Shown: positions 17,741 through 27,478 of the stretch, one piece after another
Layout: every line of letters starts with the position of its first letter
Position numbering within the stretch: the stretch's first letter is position 1
NCBI GenBank assembly: GCA_019695575.1
Contig: JADNSB010000039.1
Coordinates: 1 to 64,000, forward strand
Direction of reading: 5' to 3'
Length of the DNA: 64,000 bases
From: Angomonas ambiguus
Taxonomy: Eukaryota; Euglenozoa; Kinetoplastea; Trypanosomatida; Trypanosomatidae
The notes under the pieces: generated by a model
Databases searched by the model: none
Told to the model about the DNA's origin: nothing
The model's input: the letters and a program-made list of their open reading frames with translations, nothing else
Translations under genes and position numbers: made by a program

Positions 17741-19975
17741 ATGAACACAGCTCACTTAGCGTACATATCGGTCTCCACCGTATTCAAGGTGGTGACTGCG
17801 GTGGTGGTAGGCATCGGCATCGCCCCTTTCTTGAGCGACAGAGCTGCCAGTGAAAAGGGTCTGTCCTTCATCGCTCTTCGTATTCTGCTCCCCTCCATGT
17901 TGTTCGGCAACCTCGCCCTCGACATCTCGGTCGATTTTCTTACCGAGTACTACTGGGCCATCATCATGTCTCTCGTCCCACAGCTCCTCGGTGTCACCTT
18001 CTCCCTGGCGCTCCGTAAGTTGGTGGACCGCGACTGGAGAGTCCTGCTGGTGCTGGCTAGTACTTTTCAGAACGGTTTAGTATTCCCCTTATCGATAGTC
18101 ACCAATATCAAAGGTGTGCAGTGGTTGGACCGTGAGGCGATCCGGCGGTGCGAACAGTATGTGTTTCTCTATAATTTAACCTGTGCGCTAGGTCTGTGGT
18201 CGATTGGGAACCCCACGGTGAAGTATTACAAGGATAAAATGGTGGCGAGAAAATTAGAACAGGAGGAGGAAAAGATGTACGTTACTGCCTTGCAGTCCCG
18301 CTCTAGACAGTGGCGACAGCGGCACCATAGGAGACGGCAGCACAAGGTGACCATCGTCAAGGAGAAGAAACCACCCGCCCCGTCGTCCGACCTCGCCATC
18401 ACAAGCATCAACACATTGGCCGCCGTGCTCGACCCTAATACTTCCAACGATAAAGTGGAGCAAGAATTGGACCAAATCGCACCCCCCCAATCCGAAGAGG
18501 AGGAGGAAGACGACGACATCTCCCTCGTCTCGGTTCACAGCTCCCTCTCCGCCAGCTCGCTGCACTCCAGTCGTTACTCTCCGTCGACGACGGCCCTCGA
18601 GGAGACGGGGGAGGAGGAAGAGGAAGAAAGTTTGGCCCAGTTGCACCGTTACTGGTACCGACCTCCGAGGCGACACGACCGACCCATCTCGGTTAAAAAA
18701 TTTGACCAACTGTTCTGCGACGATTGCAGTGATGTGGAACCGGAGAGTGTCACGATGGATATGGTGGCCACAGAGTCCAAAAAGTCGGAACCTAAAGTGC
18801 GATTTTTCTTTGAGACAATTGAACCCCCACCGCCCTCTGACCAACCAAAGGAAAAGAAAACTAGCAAAGCCAACACAAAAACAACAAAGGCAACGCGTAA
18901 ATCATCCAGAAAGGGGCCAATCCACGTCTCCGCGAAGGAGCGGTTAGCGCTGCGGCGGAACTTGGAGACCGTACCAGTGCCAGGACACCGCGATGTATCG
19001 TCGGTTGGTTCCATCTTTATGGCCATCAATGACGCCGCATGGAAAACAGAAGCGGAGAACGATCCGGAGCACCCTCACTACGACGTTACGCTGCACAACT
19101 CGGACCGACCCTTTTCCTTTCACTTTAAACGAACGCTTCATTTAATATGGGTCGCTCTTAACATGCCACCCGCCTATATTAGTTTTGTCGCCATCGCGGT
19201 GGGGTTAATACCGCCGCTACGGTGGTGTGCCGAGTCCGTCCCTGGGCTCGCCTTCATCTCGGGTATTGCCGCGCTAGGCACTGGCTGCGTCCCGGTACAG
19301 CTCGTCACATTGGGTATTACCCTCTCTGACGCCGTCAAGATCGACGTGGACCGGGCGAAGCGGATTCCCCGAATGTTGGACGAGTATCCTTGGTTTCGAA
19401 GCCGATGGGCCGCCCCTACCAACCAGCCCCCTCCTAGCTTTCCGGGTCCCTCGAAGGAGGGGCCTGTCCAACCCGCGGCTCCTCCGACGAAGCAAACCGT
19501 GACCGCAGAGGAGATTCTCCATTCGAGGCCCGTCTTTCACTTCAACGACCCTAACGCTCCGCCGCTGCAGGAGCAAAGCTCTAACTCGACAGGGAAAATA
19601 CGCTCCGTGGTGGCCAAAGGCTGGTTTGGTCTGTCAAATGCGGCTCGGTTCAGCTTCATCGCCATCTCCCTACGCCTATTCATCCTACCCGCCATATCCT
19701 TCCTTATCGTGTATGCGCTTCTCCTCCTAAAGGTGCTGCCCAACGACCCTCCCTTCGTGATCTCTATTTTAATCGGCATCAGTTCCCCTGCCGCCGTCAA
19801 TGGGTCCCTTATCTGTACGATGCACGGTTATTTCTCTTCCCAGTACGCACGCATGATATTTATCATGTACTGCCTGGCGGTGGTGTCCTCTACCCTCTGG
19901 CTCTATGTGAGTGTGTACTACTCTGGTGTCCTCTACGCGAGACAACATGGAAAAAACAACACAACAAAAATATAA
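17741..19975 (+). CDS. PIN-like carrier with very long cytosolic loop
   Basis: A 744-residue paralogue of the preceding carrier. The first membrane block (about 5-165) carries FQNGLVFPLSIVTNIKGVQW starting near residue 110, the same position as in its neighbour. The last block has IPPLRWCAES and SPAAVNGSLICTMHGY, again matching. It differs by a hydrophilic loop of about 290 residues (roughly 170-460) rich in Glu, Ser, Arg and Lys, and by a second hydrophilic insert of about 90 residues (roughly 535-625) between later helices. The loop holds acidic runs, Ser-rich stretches and a basic SRK/KATRKSSRKG part, all suited to phosphorylation or protein contacts. In plant PINs the central loop is likewise the regulated element. 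Substrate unknown. Confidence 0.86.
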   Translation: MNTAHLAYISVSTVFKVVTAVVVGIGIAPFLSDRAASEKGLSFIALRILLPSMLFGNLALDISVDFLTEYYWAIIMSLVPQLLGVTFSLALRKLVDRDWRVLLVLASTFQNGLVFPLSIVTNIKGVQWLDREAIRRCEQYVFLYNLTCALGLWSIGNPTVKYYKDKMVARKLEQEEEKMYVTALQSRSRQWRQRHHRRRQHKVTIVKEKKPPAPSSDLAITSINTLAAVLDPNTSNDKVEQELDQIAPPQSEEEEEDDDISLVSVHSSLSASSLHSSRYSPSTTALEETGEEEEEESLAQLHRYWYRPPRRHDRPISVKKFDQLFCDDCSDVEPESVTMDMVATESKKSEPKVRFFFETIEPPPPSDQPKEKKTSKANTKTTKATRKSSRKGPIHVSAKERLALRRNLETVPVPGHRDVSSVGSIFMAINDAAWKTEAENDPEHPHYDVTLHNSDRPFSFHFKRTLHLIWVALNMPPAYISFVAIAVGLIPPLRWCAESVPGLAFISGIAALGTGCVPVQLVTLGITLSDAVKIDVDRAKRIPRMLDEYPWFRSRWAAPTNQPPPSFPGPSKEGPVQPAAPPTKQTVTAEEILHSRPVFHFNDPNAPPLQEQSSNSTGKIRSVVAKGWFGLSNAARFSFIAISLRLFILPAISFLIVYALLLLKVLPNDPPFVISILIGISSPAAVNGSLICTMHGYFSSQYARMIFIMYCLAVVSSTLWLYVSVYYSGVLYARQHGKNNTTKI

Positions 19976-20277
19976 ATAGGGTAGTGGTGAATGGCCATTT
20001 GTTGTTGTTGTCGACTTTAAAACGAAAAAAAAAAATCTACTCCTCTCACAGCTATTCATTAATTGACTTATTTAACGAAACACGACCCCACGCCCATTTC
20101 CGCTTTTTACTTTTTATTTTTGTTCACACACCCTCAATCGTGTAGGGTGGACAAAAATAAGAATTAGAATGGAATTATCTCCTTTTTTTTATTTATTTTT
20201 TTTATTCTATAATCAGCTGTTAGAGCGTAGAGCCTTTTATACCCTATTCTATTACTTACTTTTTTTGTAGGGGAATC
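19976..20277. other. Intergenic spacer before GMD
   Basis: About 300 bases, AT-rich, no gene. It ends in a T-rich tract and AG that probably accept the spliced leader. Confidence 0.6.
20251..20270 (+). promoter_or_regulatory. Probable trans-splice acceptor for GMD, very short leader
   Basis: A T-rich tract ends in an AG at 20269-20270, only 7 nt before the ATG at 20278. If used, the mRNA would have almost no native 5' UTR beyond the added spliced leader. The next upstream AGs (20229-20232) are preceded by weaker pyrimidine sequence. Confidence 0.55.
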
Positions 20278-21342
20278 ATGAGCAAAGCTAAATGTGCCAT
20301 AATTACCGGTATCACCGGACAGGATGGATCGTACTTAGCAGAACTGCTGCTGGAGAAGGGGTATGTGGTGCACGGTATTATCCGCCGCTCCAGCTCCTTC
20401 AATACCGGTCGTGTGGATCATATGTATGACCACCCCAATCTTACTCTACACTATGGAGACATGACGGACGGCTCCTGTCTTAACGCGTTGGTCGCGAAGG
20501 TACGACCCGACGAGGTGTACAACCTCGCCGCTCAGTCGCACGTGAAGGTGTCCTTCGAGTCCCCCGACTACACTGGTCAGGTGGACGGGATCGGCACACT
20601 CAAAATACTGGACGCGATTCGCTCTAATGGACTGGAAAAAACCTGCCGGTTTTACCAAGCCTCCACAAGTGAGCTCTACGGTCTCGTGCAAGAGACCCCA
20701 CAGTCCGAGACGACTCCTTTTTACCCCCGAAGTCCCTACGCCGTCGCTAAGCTGTATGCGTTTTGGATCGTAAAGAACTACCGTGAATCCTATGACATGT
20801 TTGCCTGTAACGGAATTCTCTTCAATCACGAGTCCCCGCGCCGGGGTGCCACTTTTGTGACGAAAAAGATTGTCCGTGCCGCCGTCCGTATCAAACACGG
20901 GAAACAAAAACAGCTTCTCCTCGGAAACCTCAACGCACTTCGAGACTGGGGGCACGCGAAAGACTACGTGCATGGGATGTGGCTTATCCTTCAACAAGAC
21001 AAGCCAGAGGATTTCGTCCTGGCCACCGGAGAGCAGCACAGCGTCAAGGAATTCTGTGAGGCGGCCTTTACCTACATGGGGTATGAGTTGGTGTGGGAGG
21101 GAGAAGGAGTCCATGAGTTCGCCTACGATAAAAAGGACCCCACCAAGTTTCCCATCATCGCGGTCGACGAACAGTACTTCCGTCCTGCGGAGGTGGAGAC
21201 GCTGTTAGGAAACCCGGCCAAGGCAAGAAAACAACTAGGTTGGCGCCACACGTACAGCTTCAAAGAGTTGGTGGAAGATATGATGAAGGATCAGGTGGAA
21301 GAGGTGGTTACTGGAAAGGACGACTGGAATGAAAATCGGTAA
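20278..21342 (+). CDS. GMD: GDP-mannose 4,6-dehydratase
   Basis: A 354-residue short-chain dehydratase converting GDP-mannose to GDP-4-keto-6-deoxymannose, the first step toward GDP-fucose (or related deoxyhexoses). The N-terminal dinucleotide-binding motif is [32 protein letters not shown] follows, as in GMD proteins of bacteria and animals. The active-site elements are STSELYG and the YxxxK pair (Tyr154, Lys158) in [12 protein letters not shown]. The segment FNHESPRRG and the long [13 protein letters not shown] are also characteristic. Full length with no insertions. The enzyme is cytosolic in other eukaryotes. It implies fucosylated glycoconjugates provided that a GDP-fucose synthase (GMER) is encoded elsewhere; none is in this window. 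Confidence 0.97.
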   Translation: MSKAKCAIITGITGQDGSYLAELLLEKGYVVHGIIRRSSSFNTGRVDHMYDHPNLTLHYGDMTDGSCLNALVAKVRPDEVYNLAAQSHVKVSFESPDYTGQVDGIGTLKILDAIRSNGLEKTCRFYQASTSELYGLVQETPQSETTPFYPRSPYAVAKLYAFWIVKNYRESYDMFACNGILFNHESPRRGATFVTKKIVRAAVRIKHGKQKQLLLGNLNALRDWGHAKDYVHGMWLILQQDKPEDFVLATGEQHSVKEFCEAAFTYMGYELVWEGEGVHEFAYDKKDPTKFPIIAVDEQYFRPAEVETLLGNPAKARKQLGWRHTYSFKELVEDMMKDQVEEVVTGKDDWNENR

Positions 21343-21638
21343 GGGAAAAAAAAGAAAGAAAAAGAGTGAATTCACAGCTTTTGGTGGAGGCTACTCATTT
21401 TACTTTTTTTCTGTAGACTGTTTTGAGTTGTGTGAAAATGTTTCCAGCCCTTCATAACCTAATAATAACAAAAAGTAAAACAAACACAAAAGTGTAGAGG
21501 TCGCTTACGTGCCGCCAACCCCCCTTCTCACCTATCATGGGTGGCTGTCACTGTTCCCTCTCTCTCTCTCTCTCTCTCTCTCCCACACCTTTTAAACATA
21601 TATATATTTACTTTTTTTATTTCCCTCACAGAATAGGA
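21343..21638. other. Intergenic spacer with long CT tract
   Basis: Just under 300 bases with no gene. The in-frame ATG at 21537 lies before the CT repeat and would give a Ser-Leu repeat peptide; it is treated as spacer. Confidence 0.65.
21554..21631 (+). promoter_or_regulatory. Probable trans-splice acceptor for the membrin-like SNARE
   Basis: A CT-rich run of about 40 nt (21554-21594) and a second T-rich run end in the AG at 21630-21631, 7 nt before the ATG at 21639. This arrangement decides the start: splicing here removes the upstream in-frame ATG at 21537. Confidence 0.65.
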
Positions 21639-22337
21639 ATGGCATCTGCTGCTACCGCAGAGGCGGCTCTCAACCAATCCAAAGCCCAGCTTGCCCAGCT
21701 CAATCACCAAGTCTCGCTCCTCGAGCGGGGGGCACAGGTGGACTATGAGCAGCTCAAACAGGCCATCGCGGAAGCCTTGCCGCCTTTGCAACAACTTCAA
21801 CAGGGGATGGTGCCCCTTCAAGGAGGAACGGTACAGGCCGGCTCGAGTGAAGTCACCGCGAGGACAGGGGTACCTAGAGGCGCTGCAAGCAAAGCGGTGT
21901 CGGAGCTACAGCTGCGCCGTGCCACCCAAATGCTCTCTGAACTGCAACTGATAGAAACCACCGTAAAACGCTTTGAACGAAAGGCCCAACAAGCCCAGGC
22001 CAACAAGGCAAAGATGGAGTCCTTGGTGGGTTCCAGCAGCGGTAAAGATACCACCGATTACTCCGCAATGGACTCCCTAGAGCAGGAACGGAAGGCCTTA
22101 CTGTACACCCGTCAGCGTATTCAGCAACTCAATCAGCAGAGTGACAGTGTATTGGATCAGCTGATGGCCCAAGGCCGGCGGTTAGGGGGGATCGGGGATG
22201 GCTTAAATAACATACTAGACTCACTGGGGGTATCGAATACCACGATTGGACAAATCATTCGACGAAATAAAGGGGATGCCTGGATCGTGTATTGTGGTAT
22301 TGCCGCTCTATTGCTGCTTATGTGGTATATTTGGTGA
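21639..22337 (+). CDS. Qb-SNARE, membrin (GOSR2/Bos1)-like
   Basis: A 232-residue tail-anchored protein. The N-terminal half is helical and Gln/Ala-rich, like the Habc region. The SNARE helix occupies about 145-205 with the central Gln layer in the QRIQQLNQQSDSVLDQL part. It ends in LDSLGVSNTTIGQIIRRNKG, which strongly resembles the end of the membrin/Bos1 SNARE motif (LGLSNT...IxxR). A single hydrophobic anchor of about 20 residues finishes the protein. Membrin works in ER-to-Golgi and intra-Golgi fusion with syntaxin 5-type partners. The start at 21639 is chosen because of the splice acceptor just upstream. GS28 is the main alternative, but the SNT-IIRR end favours membrin. Confidence 0.82.
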   Translation: MASAATAEAALNQSKAQLAQLNHQVSLLERGAQVDYEQLKQAIAEALPPLQQLQQGMVPLQGGTVQAGSSEVTARTGVPRGAASKAVSELQLRRATQMLSELQLIETTVKRFERKAQQAQANKAKMESLVGSSSGKDTTDYSAMDSLEQERKALLYTRQRIQQLNQQSDSVLDQLMAQGRRLGGIGDGLNNILDSLGVSNTTIGQIIRRNKGDAWIVYCGIAALLLLMWYIW

Positions 22338-22549
22338 CAACGCCACTTCAATGAATATATATACAAAGAATGCCTGTTTGACTACTTAGAATAAAATACA
22401 GAAAACATTAAAGTGACAAGAAAGAAAAGGGAGAAACTGCTTAAAAGGGGCGCTTTAATATGCAACAGAAAGTAATTTCTTACAACTCTTTTCCCCATTG
22501 TTTTACTTCTTTTTTTTTTTAAAACGCATATACCCACAGGGGCAACAAA

Positions 22550-23311
22550 ATGGAAATAGATCAAGTGCATCGCCCTAGAGCTCAGCTTGACCACACTATT
22601 GAAAACGAAAAAAGAAAGAAATGTACTTTTTGTTGTGCCACAAGGGTTGCCTTTCTTATTAGTGGAGCCGTATTCGCCATTACCTTACCTTGTAATATAG
22701 CGATCCTTCGTGGGAAAGTATGTGACACGGGTGGTTGGAAAGGGTTTCTCAACCGTCACCTCTTTCTCCCACTTCCAGTATTCGCCATCACCTTTACCCA
22801 CCATCTCGTCCTCTCCGAGTCGCTGTGGAGCAAGAATAAAAAGTCGGTGTTCGAGATCAACAAGCAGTCGTCCCTCACTAACATTACCTTGTGGGTGGTG
22901 GGCACCCTGGTGGCGACGCTGTTGTCGAGGAAATACCTCGTACAATGGAGTCGTCGGTATCGTGTGCTGATGTGGGACTACACCCGTACCCGCAGAGACT
23001 GTGCGAATAAATGGTTTCCCTCCATCACTGGAAGACTCACGGAAGACCTCGACTGGTTTACGATCCTTTCTATTCTTATGTTTTACCACATTATATGGGG
23101 TATGGTGACGGCAATGTTGGAGAAGGAACAAGGAGCTCATTATGCCATGTTTTTTAGAGACTCGCAGTATAGTAAGTGGTGCTCGCCTCGGTGGAGGGAG
23201 TGGAGAGAGATGGTGATACGAAAGGAGGTGGATACGAAACAGGTGGTAGGGAAGTCGCGCTGGGGGTCTTTTATTAAGAACGACCGGTGGCGGGTGCGTG
23301 GAGATTCTTAA
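22550..23311 (+). CDS. Predicted multi-pass membrane protein, unidentified
   Basis: A 253-residue protein with about four hydrophobic helices: roughly 32-53, 73-90, 110-127 and 167-187. The N-terminal 28 residues are charged and contain CTFCC just before the first helix. The C-terminal 55 residues are basic and Trp/Arg-rich (for example SPRWREWREMV). No signal peptide or known transporter motif is evident. It follows a T-rich tract with a candidate splice acceptor AG at 22538-22539, 11 nt before the ATG. It sits among secretory-pathway genes (membrin upstream, SRP72 downstream), but in polycistronic kinetoplastid units neighbours need not be related. Function unknown. Confidence 0.8.
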   Translation: MEIDQVHRPRAQLDHTIENEKRKKCTFCCATRVAFLISGAVFAITLPCNIAILRGKVCDTGGWKGFLNRHLFLPLPVFAITFTHHLVLSESLWSKNKKSVFEINKQSSLTNITLWVVGTLVATLLSRKYLVQWSRRYRVLMWDYTRTRRDCANKWFPSITGRLTEDLDWFTILSILMFYHIIWGMVTAMLEKEQGAHYAMFFRDSQYSKWCSPRWREWREMVIRKEVDTKQVVGKSRWGSFIKNDRWRVRGDS

Positions 23312-23412
23312 ATGCTAGTTCACAGATAATCAATACAAAGAAAAGGTAAAATAGTATTTTAAATACGTACGGAGTAGGTTTGTTGTTGTTGTGTTTACTT
23401 TAAATACTCTAC

Positions 23413-23450
23413 ACTCTCTCTCCCTCTCTCTCCTTTACGAATCGTGGTAG
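23413..23450 (+). promoter_or_regulatory. Probable trans-splice acceptor for SRP72
   Basis: A CT-rich tract (23413-23436) is followed by AG at 23449-23450, 10 nt upstream of the SRP72 ATG. Confidence 0.6.
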
Positions 23451-23460
23451 TTTTAACATC

Positions 23461-25443
23461 ATGACAGAGTTAACCAAGGCGGTGAAGGCCCTTGAAAAGT
23501 TGGTGAGTGAAGAAGGTGAACCACTCAAGATCCGTACCGCATCCGAGCGTGTCCTCAGCCTCGATGCTAACCATCTTATGGCTCTACAATGTAAGACAGT
23601 AAGCTACATCTATCAAGATAAATACGGGGCTGCCCTTCAAGTATTGGAGCAAATGGAAAAGGCTCACAAGGACCAAAAGAAGAACCCCACCTTCCTCTTT
23701 CAAAAGGCGTATTGTTTCTACCGTACCCAACAGTACAGCGACGCAGAGGCCACCCTCTTGCAATGCGACCCTGCACAGCGCACGTCGGAGATTAAACACC
23801 TCCTCGCCCAGACCTACTACAACGAGGAGAACTACCAGGCGGCGACCACGATATACGAGGAGCTGCTCAGGAACCAAGAGTTCCGTGATGCACAGGACAA
23901 GGCAGAAATTACTACGAATTACACCGCCGCATTGGCAATGCAAAAGGAATCCAGTAAAGTGATGGAAGTGGTCCGAAATGCAGACTCGAAAGACGCCGAC
24001 TTACTGTACAACTGCGCGACGGCTCAGATTGAATCCCAAAGTGATTACGAGGCCGCGTTAAAGACGTTGACCCAGGCAGAGAGTAGGATGGCACAGACGT
24101 TCAAGGAGAGTAGAGTCAAGTCCATCGATGACGCACTCGCCCTAAGTCCAGAGGAAAGGCAAAACTACCTAGGAGGCTCCATCCCCTCGCTGGTGCAGTC
24201 GACACCGGAGCGGAGATTTCTGGACGAGGTGAGCAATATTTGGGCCCAGATGGCATACGTTTACCACCAGACCCAGCAGGTGGAGAAGTGCATCGCCATT
24301 CTCGACCTCATTCTCGACAGCCGTCCTTCTTCCGGGACCGTGACGGCCATCTGCGCGGTCAACCGAACCGCCGTGGATCAGCAACGGGACTTTTTCGACT
24401 CTCTCAAGCGGCTTAAGGCGGCCCAAAGTTCAAAGTATCTTGGCCGGCTCACCTCCCGACAGGTCATGGCGATCTACTACAACACCGCGCTTCTTTACCT
24501 GCGGGCCGGTAACCTCAGTCGGTGCAAAAAAGAGGTGGAGCGAATGGAGAAACTGTACCCAAAGAGCACCCTCACACAAACGCTACGTTTGGTGTTGAAC
24601 GTAAAGGAGAACCGAAAAAAGCAGTCCGACGCCTCCATCATCCAGAACTTTCTCAAAAAGTACGAAGAGGAAACCGGCGATGCGGTAAATGCGCAGCTTA
24701 TTGCGGCTCAAATTTTCCTCGATAACAACGATCTCTCCAGCGCGGTAACAGCGCTCTCTGCAGTGGAAGAGGTACGGCTAAAGCCGTGTGCCACCACGAC
24801 CCTTTTTTCGTGGAGGGTACAGGCCGGTGAGGAGTCCGAGGCGCTTCAGTTGCTGCAGGAATACGTGGAGCGGTCTGCCGTGGAGGATGCACGAGGGGTA
24901 TTGGCATGGTGTGTGGAGTATCTCCTCCGTCGCCAGCAGTACTCCCTAGCCTCCGACTTCCTACAGTCGTTTGTGGCCAAGACTCCCAAGCTGTCCAGCG
25001 ACCCAGTGGTGGTGTCCCTGCTGGCCCTCAGCCTTTCCTTCACCGACGGTGCCAAGTCCCGCGAAATTGTCGCTAAACTCCCTTCTGCTAAGGCAACGCT
25101 TCAACTGTCTCTCACCGACGCAGAGGTGGACGATCTGGAGGCAAAGGTGCCCTCCCGCACGGCAGTAGAGGAGTTGGGCTATCGTCGAGCCACCACGGCG
25201 GAGGAGAGCAAGAAGAAAGGCACCCGCCGCCGGCGAGTGATGCGTCGTCCTCCCAAGAGTATGGAGGGCCGAATTGACCCGGAGCGTTGGCTGCCCATTT
25301 CGGTGCGCTCCTACATCAAGGACCTTCCACCCAAGCGAAAGAGAGAAATGAAACGGCAAAGAGCGTTTGAGCAGGAACAGAAACGGCGTCAGGCACAGCA
25401 AAAAAAGAAGGAAGCCGAGTCCAAAACCAGTGAAACCTTTTAA
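23461..25443 (+). CDS. SRP72: Signal recognition particle subunit SRP72
   Basis: A 660-residue protein. Residues 1 to about 560 are helical TPR-like repeats of the SRP72 type, which bind SRP68. Near residue 600 comes a basic segment and DPERWLPISVRSY, matching the SRP72 RNA-binding motif (PERWLPxxxRS) that contacts 7SL RNA. A Lys/Arg/Gln-rich tail follows. The protein would act in the cytosolic SRP that targets secretory and membrane proteins to the ER. Length and domain order are normal for the family. The ATG at 23461 follows a pyrimidine tract and AG. No SRP RNA is seen in the window. Confidence 0.93.
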   Translation: MTELTKAVKALEKLVSEEGEPLKIRTASERVLSLDANHLMALQCKTVSYIYQDKYGAALQVLEQMEKAHKDQKKNPTFLFQKAYCFYRTQQYSDAEATLLQCDPAQRTSEIKHLLAQTYYNEENYQAATTIYEELLRNQEFRDAQDKAEITTNYTAALAMQKESSKVMEVVRNADSKDADLLYNCATAQIESQSDYEAALKTLTQAESRMAQTFKESRVKSIDDALALSPEERQNYLGGSIPSLVQSTPERRFLDEVSNIWAQMAYVYHQTQQVEKCIAILDLILDSRPSSGTVTAICAVNRTAVDQQRDFFDSLKRLKAAQSSKYLGRLTSRQVMAIYYNTALLYLRAGNLSRCKKEVERMEKLYPKSTLTQTLRLVLNVKENRKKQSDASIIQNFLKKYEEETGDAVNAQLIAAQIFLDNNDLSSAVTALSAVEEVRLKPCATTTLFSWRVQAGEESEALQLLQEYVERSAVEDARGVLAWCVEYLLRRQQYSLASDFLQSFVAKTPKLSSDPVVVSLLALSLSFTDGAKSREIVAKLPSAKATLQLSLTDAEVDDLEAKVPSRTAVEELGYRRATTAEESKKKGTRRRRVMRRPPKSMEGRIDPERWLPISVRSYIKDLPPKRKREMKRQRAFEQEQKRRQAQQKKKEAESKTSETF

Positions 25444-25681
25444 AGACAGTACGATAACAGCACAATAACAACACCTTTTTTTTTTTAATATATTATATTT
25501 TGTTTGTCTGTGTTTGTTAGTCTTTACCCCTATCATTATTCAAGTTAAACTACTATACACTTCTCATCCTCTCAACTTTTTATATATCTTTTGCTATTTC
25601 CCTTTAGTAACCGAAATAAGGTCTATTAATAATACATATTATATCTTCTTTTTTTATTATTTCTTTTTTGGAGTATTCATC

Positions 25682-27478
25682 ATGGCAAAGCCTAAATACC
25701 TCAAGAAGAAGGCGGCGGAAGAGTCTGGCGAGAACAACGCGAATGACCAAAACAAAGACTCTCAGGACACCACCCAGAAACCCAAAAAGCCGGTGGAAAA
25801 GGAGGAAGAGTCGTCAGGGGCTATGGTGTCGTTTGCGAACCCGGTCTACCGCGCCGGTGTCACCGATATCATGGTGGAGAAGCTGGATATCAGCTACCAG
25901 GGAACGCCTATTCTAGAGAACGCCACCCTCAATCTGGTCTCCGGACACCGCTATGGTCTGGTGGGCCCTAATGGGTGTGGTAAGTCTACTCTGCTGAAAG
26001 TGCTGGGTTGCCACGAGATTCCTTTCCCCGCTCACGCCGATCGCTACTTTGTCTCTCACGAAGTGGAGGCGAGTGACATGTCTGCGCTGGAGGCGGTGGT
26101 GTCTGTGGACCAGGAGAAGCAGCATCTAGAGGAAGAGCTGGAGGAGCTCATGACGGCCGACCAGGAGGATCCCGAAGTGGTACACCGTCTGGACGTCATC
26201 TACTCCCGTCTCGATGAGCTCGACGCCGATACGGCGGATGCCAGAGCGGGTAAAATTCTATTCGGTCTCGGTTTTTCCCCCGAAATGCAAAAGCGCCCCA
26301 CCAGTTCCTTCTCTGGTGGTTGGCGTATGCGTATCTCCCTCGCCCAGGCGCTCTTTATTAACCCCACCGTGCTACTCCTCGACGAGCCCACGAACCACTT
26401 AGATATTGAGGCGGTGGTGTGGCTGGAGAACTACTTGAGTAAGTTCAACAAGATTCTTCTGATGGTGTCCCACTCGCAGGATTTTATGAACAATGTGTGC
26501 ACCAAGATCTGCCACATGCACTTGAAGGAACTCCGCTACTACGACGGAAACTACGATCAGTTCTGCATCACCAGGGAGGAAAAGGACGCGAACCAAATGA
26601 AAAAGTACGAGTGGGAACAGAATCAGATCAAGAATATGAAGGAGTACATTGCTCGTTTCGGTCATGGTAGCGCCAAGCTGGCCAGACAGGCCCAATCCAA
26701 GGAAAAGACCCTCGCAAAGATGACGCGGGGAGGTTTAACCGATGCCGTGGTGCGGGACAGCAAGATCAACTTCAGCATCCCCTGTGGTGGCAACCTCCCA
26801 CCCCCGATGCTACAGTTCCGTGAAGTCTCCTTCAACTACCCCGGTCGGGAGCCCCTCTTCCAGAACTTAGACCTTGGTGTGGACATGGACTCTCGTATCT
26901 GTCTGGTGGGTCCCAACGGTGCGGGGAAGACCACCCTCACCAAACTCATGTGCCGAGAGCTGGAGCCCACCACGGGGTACGTGGCGAAGAATGCCCACTG
27001 CGTGATGGCTCGTTTCCATCAGCACTTTGTCGATCAAATCAACATGGAGCTGACCCCGCTCGAGTGGATGGGTCAGGAGTACCCAGAGGTGACCGAGATT
27101 CAAATCCTGCGATCGGCGCTCGGTCGGTTTGGTATCTCGGGTCCTTCCCAGATGACCCCCATGAACACTCTCTCCGACGGTCAAAAGTCTCGTGTCGTGC
27201 TCGCCTGGATTGGCTTCAAGAAACCCCACTTCATCATTTTTGATGAGCCGACCAACCATCTGGATATTGAGTCCATTGATGCTCTGGCGGGTGCCATTAA
27301 TGATTTTGAGGGAGCCGTAGTGGTGGTGTCCCATGACTTGCGCCTCATCGCACAGATCGCCGATGAAATCTGGATCGTGGACAAGGGCAAGGCGGAGCGC
27401 TTTAATGGGGATATCGCGGACTATAAGGAACACGTGCAGAAGGAAGTGGCTCGCATGATGCAGTCCTATGAAAAGTAG
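25682..27478 (+). CDS. ABCF-family ATPase (ABCF2/ARB1-like)
   Basis: A 598-residue soluble twin-ATPase of the ABCF family with no membrane segments. The charged N-terminus (KPKYLKKKAAEESGEN) resembles ABCF2/ARB1. First ATPase: Walker A GPNGCGKST near 95, signature SFSGGWRMR near 210, Walker B LLLDEPTNHLD near 231. A charged linker region around 285-360 follows. Second ATPase: GPNGAGKTT near 409, signature LSDGQKSR near 497, Walker B FDEPTNHLD near 520. Yeast ARB1 acts in ribosome biogenesis and export of both subunits. The ATG at 25682 is preferred over the longer upstream frame, which is a hydrophobic AT-rich spacer with a plausible splice acceptor AG at 25606-25607. The ABCF2 subtype is an inference from the N-terminus and length. 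Confidence 0.93.
   Translation: MAKPKYLKKKAAEESGENNANDQNKDSQDTTQKPKKPVEKEEESSGAMVSFANPVYRAGVTDIMVEKLDISYQGTPILENATLNLVSGHRYGLVGPNGCGKSTLLKVLGCHEIPFPAHADRYFVSHEVEASDMSALEAVVSVDQEKQHLEEELEELMTADQEDPEVVHRLDVIYSRLDELDADTADARAGKILFGLGFSPEMQKRPTSSFSGGWRMRISLAQALFINPTVLLLDEPTNHLDIEAVVWLENYLSKFNKILLMVSHSQDFMNNVCTKICHMHLKELRYYDGNYDQFCITREEKDANQMKKYEWEQNQIKNMKEYIARFGHGSAKLARQAQSKEKTLAKMTRGGLTDAVVRDSKINFSIPCGGNLPPPMLQFREVSFNYPGREPLFQNLDLGVDMDSRICLVGPNGAGKTTLTKLMCRELEPTTGYVAKNAHCVMARFHQHFVDQINMELTPLEWMGQEYPEVTEIQILRSALGRFGISGPSQMTPMNTLSDGQKSRVVLAWIGFKKPHFIIFDEPTNHLDIESIDALAGAINDFEGAVVVVSHDLRLIAQIADEIWIVDKGKAERFNGDIADYKEHVQKEVARMMQSYEK

Noticed and set aside
21537-21638. Longer N-terminus for the membrin-like SNARE from ATG 21537
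   Set aside because: It would encode a Ser-Leu repeat from the CT tract and lies before the best splice acceptor; the protein family starts near 21639.
25514-25681. N-terminal extension of the ABCF protein
   Set aside because: AT-rich spacer translation, no ATG at its start, and a splice acceptor lies inside it.
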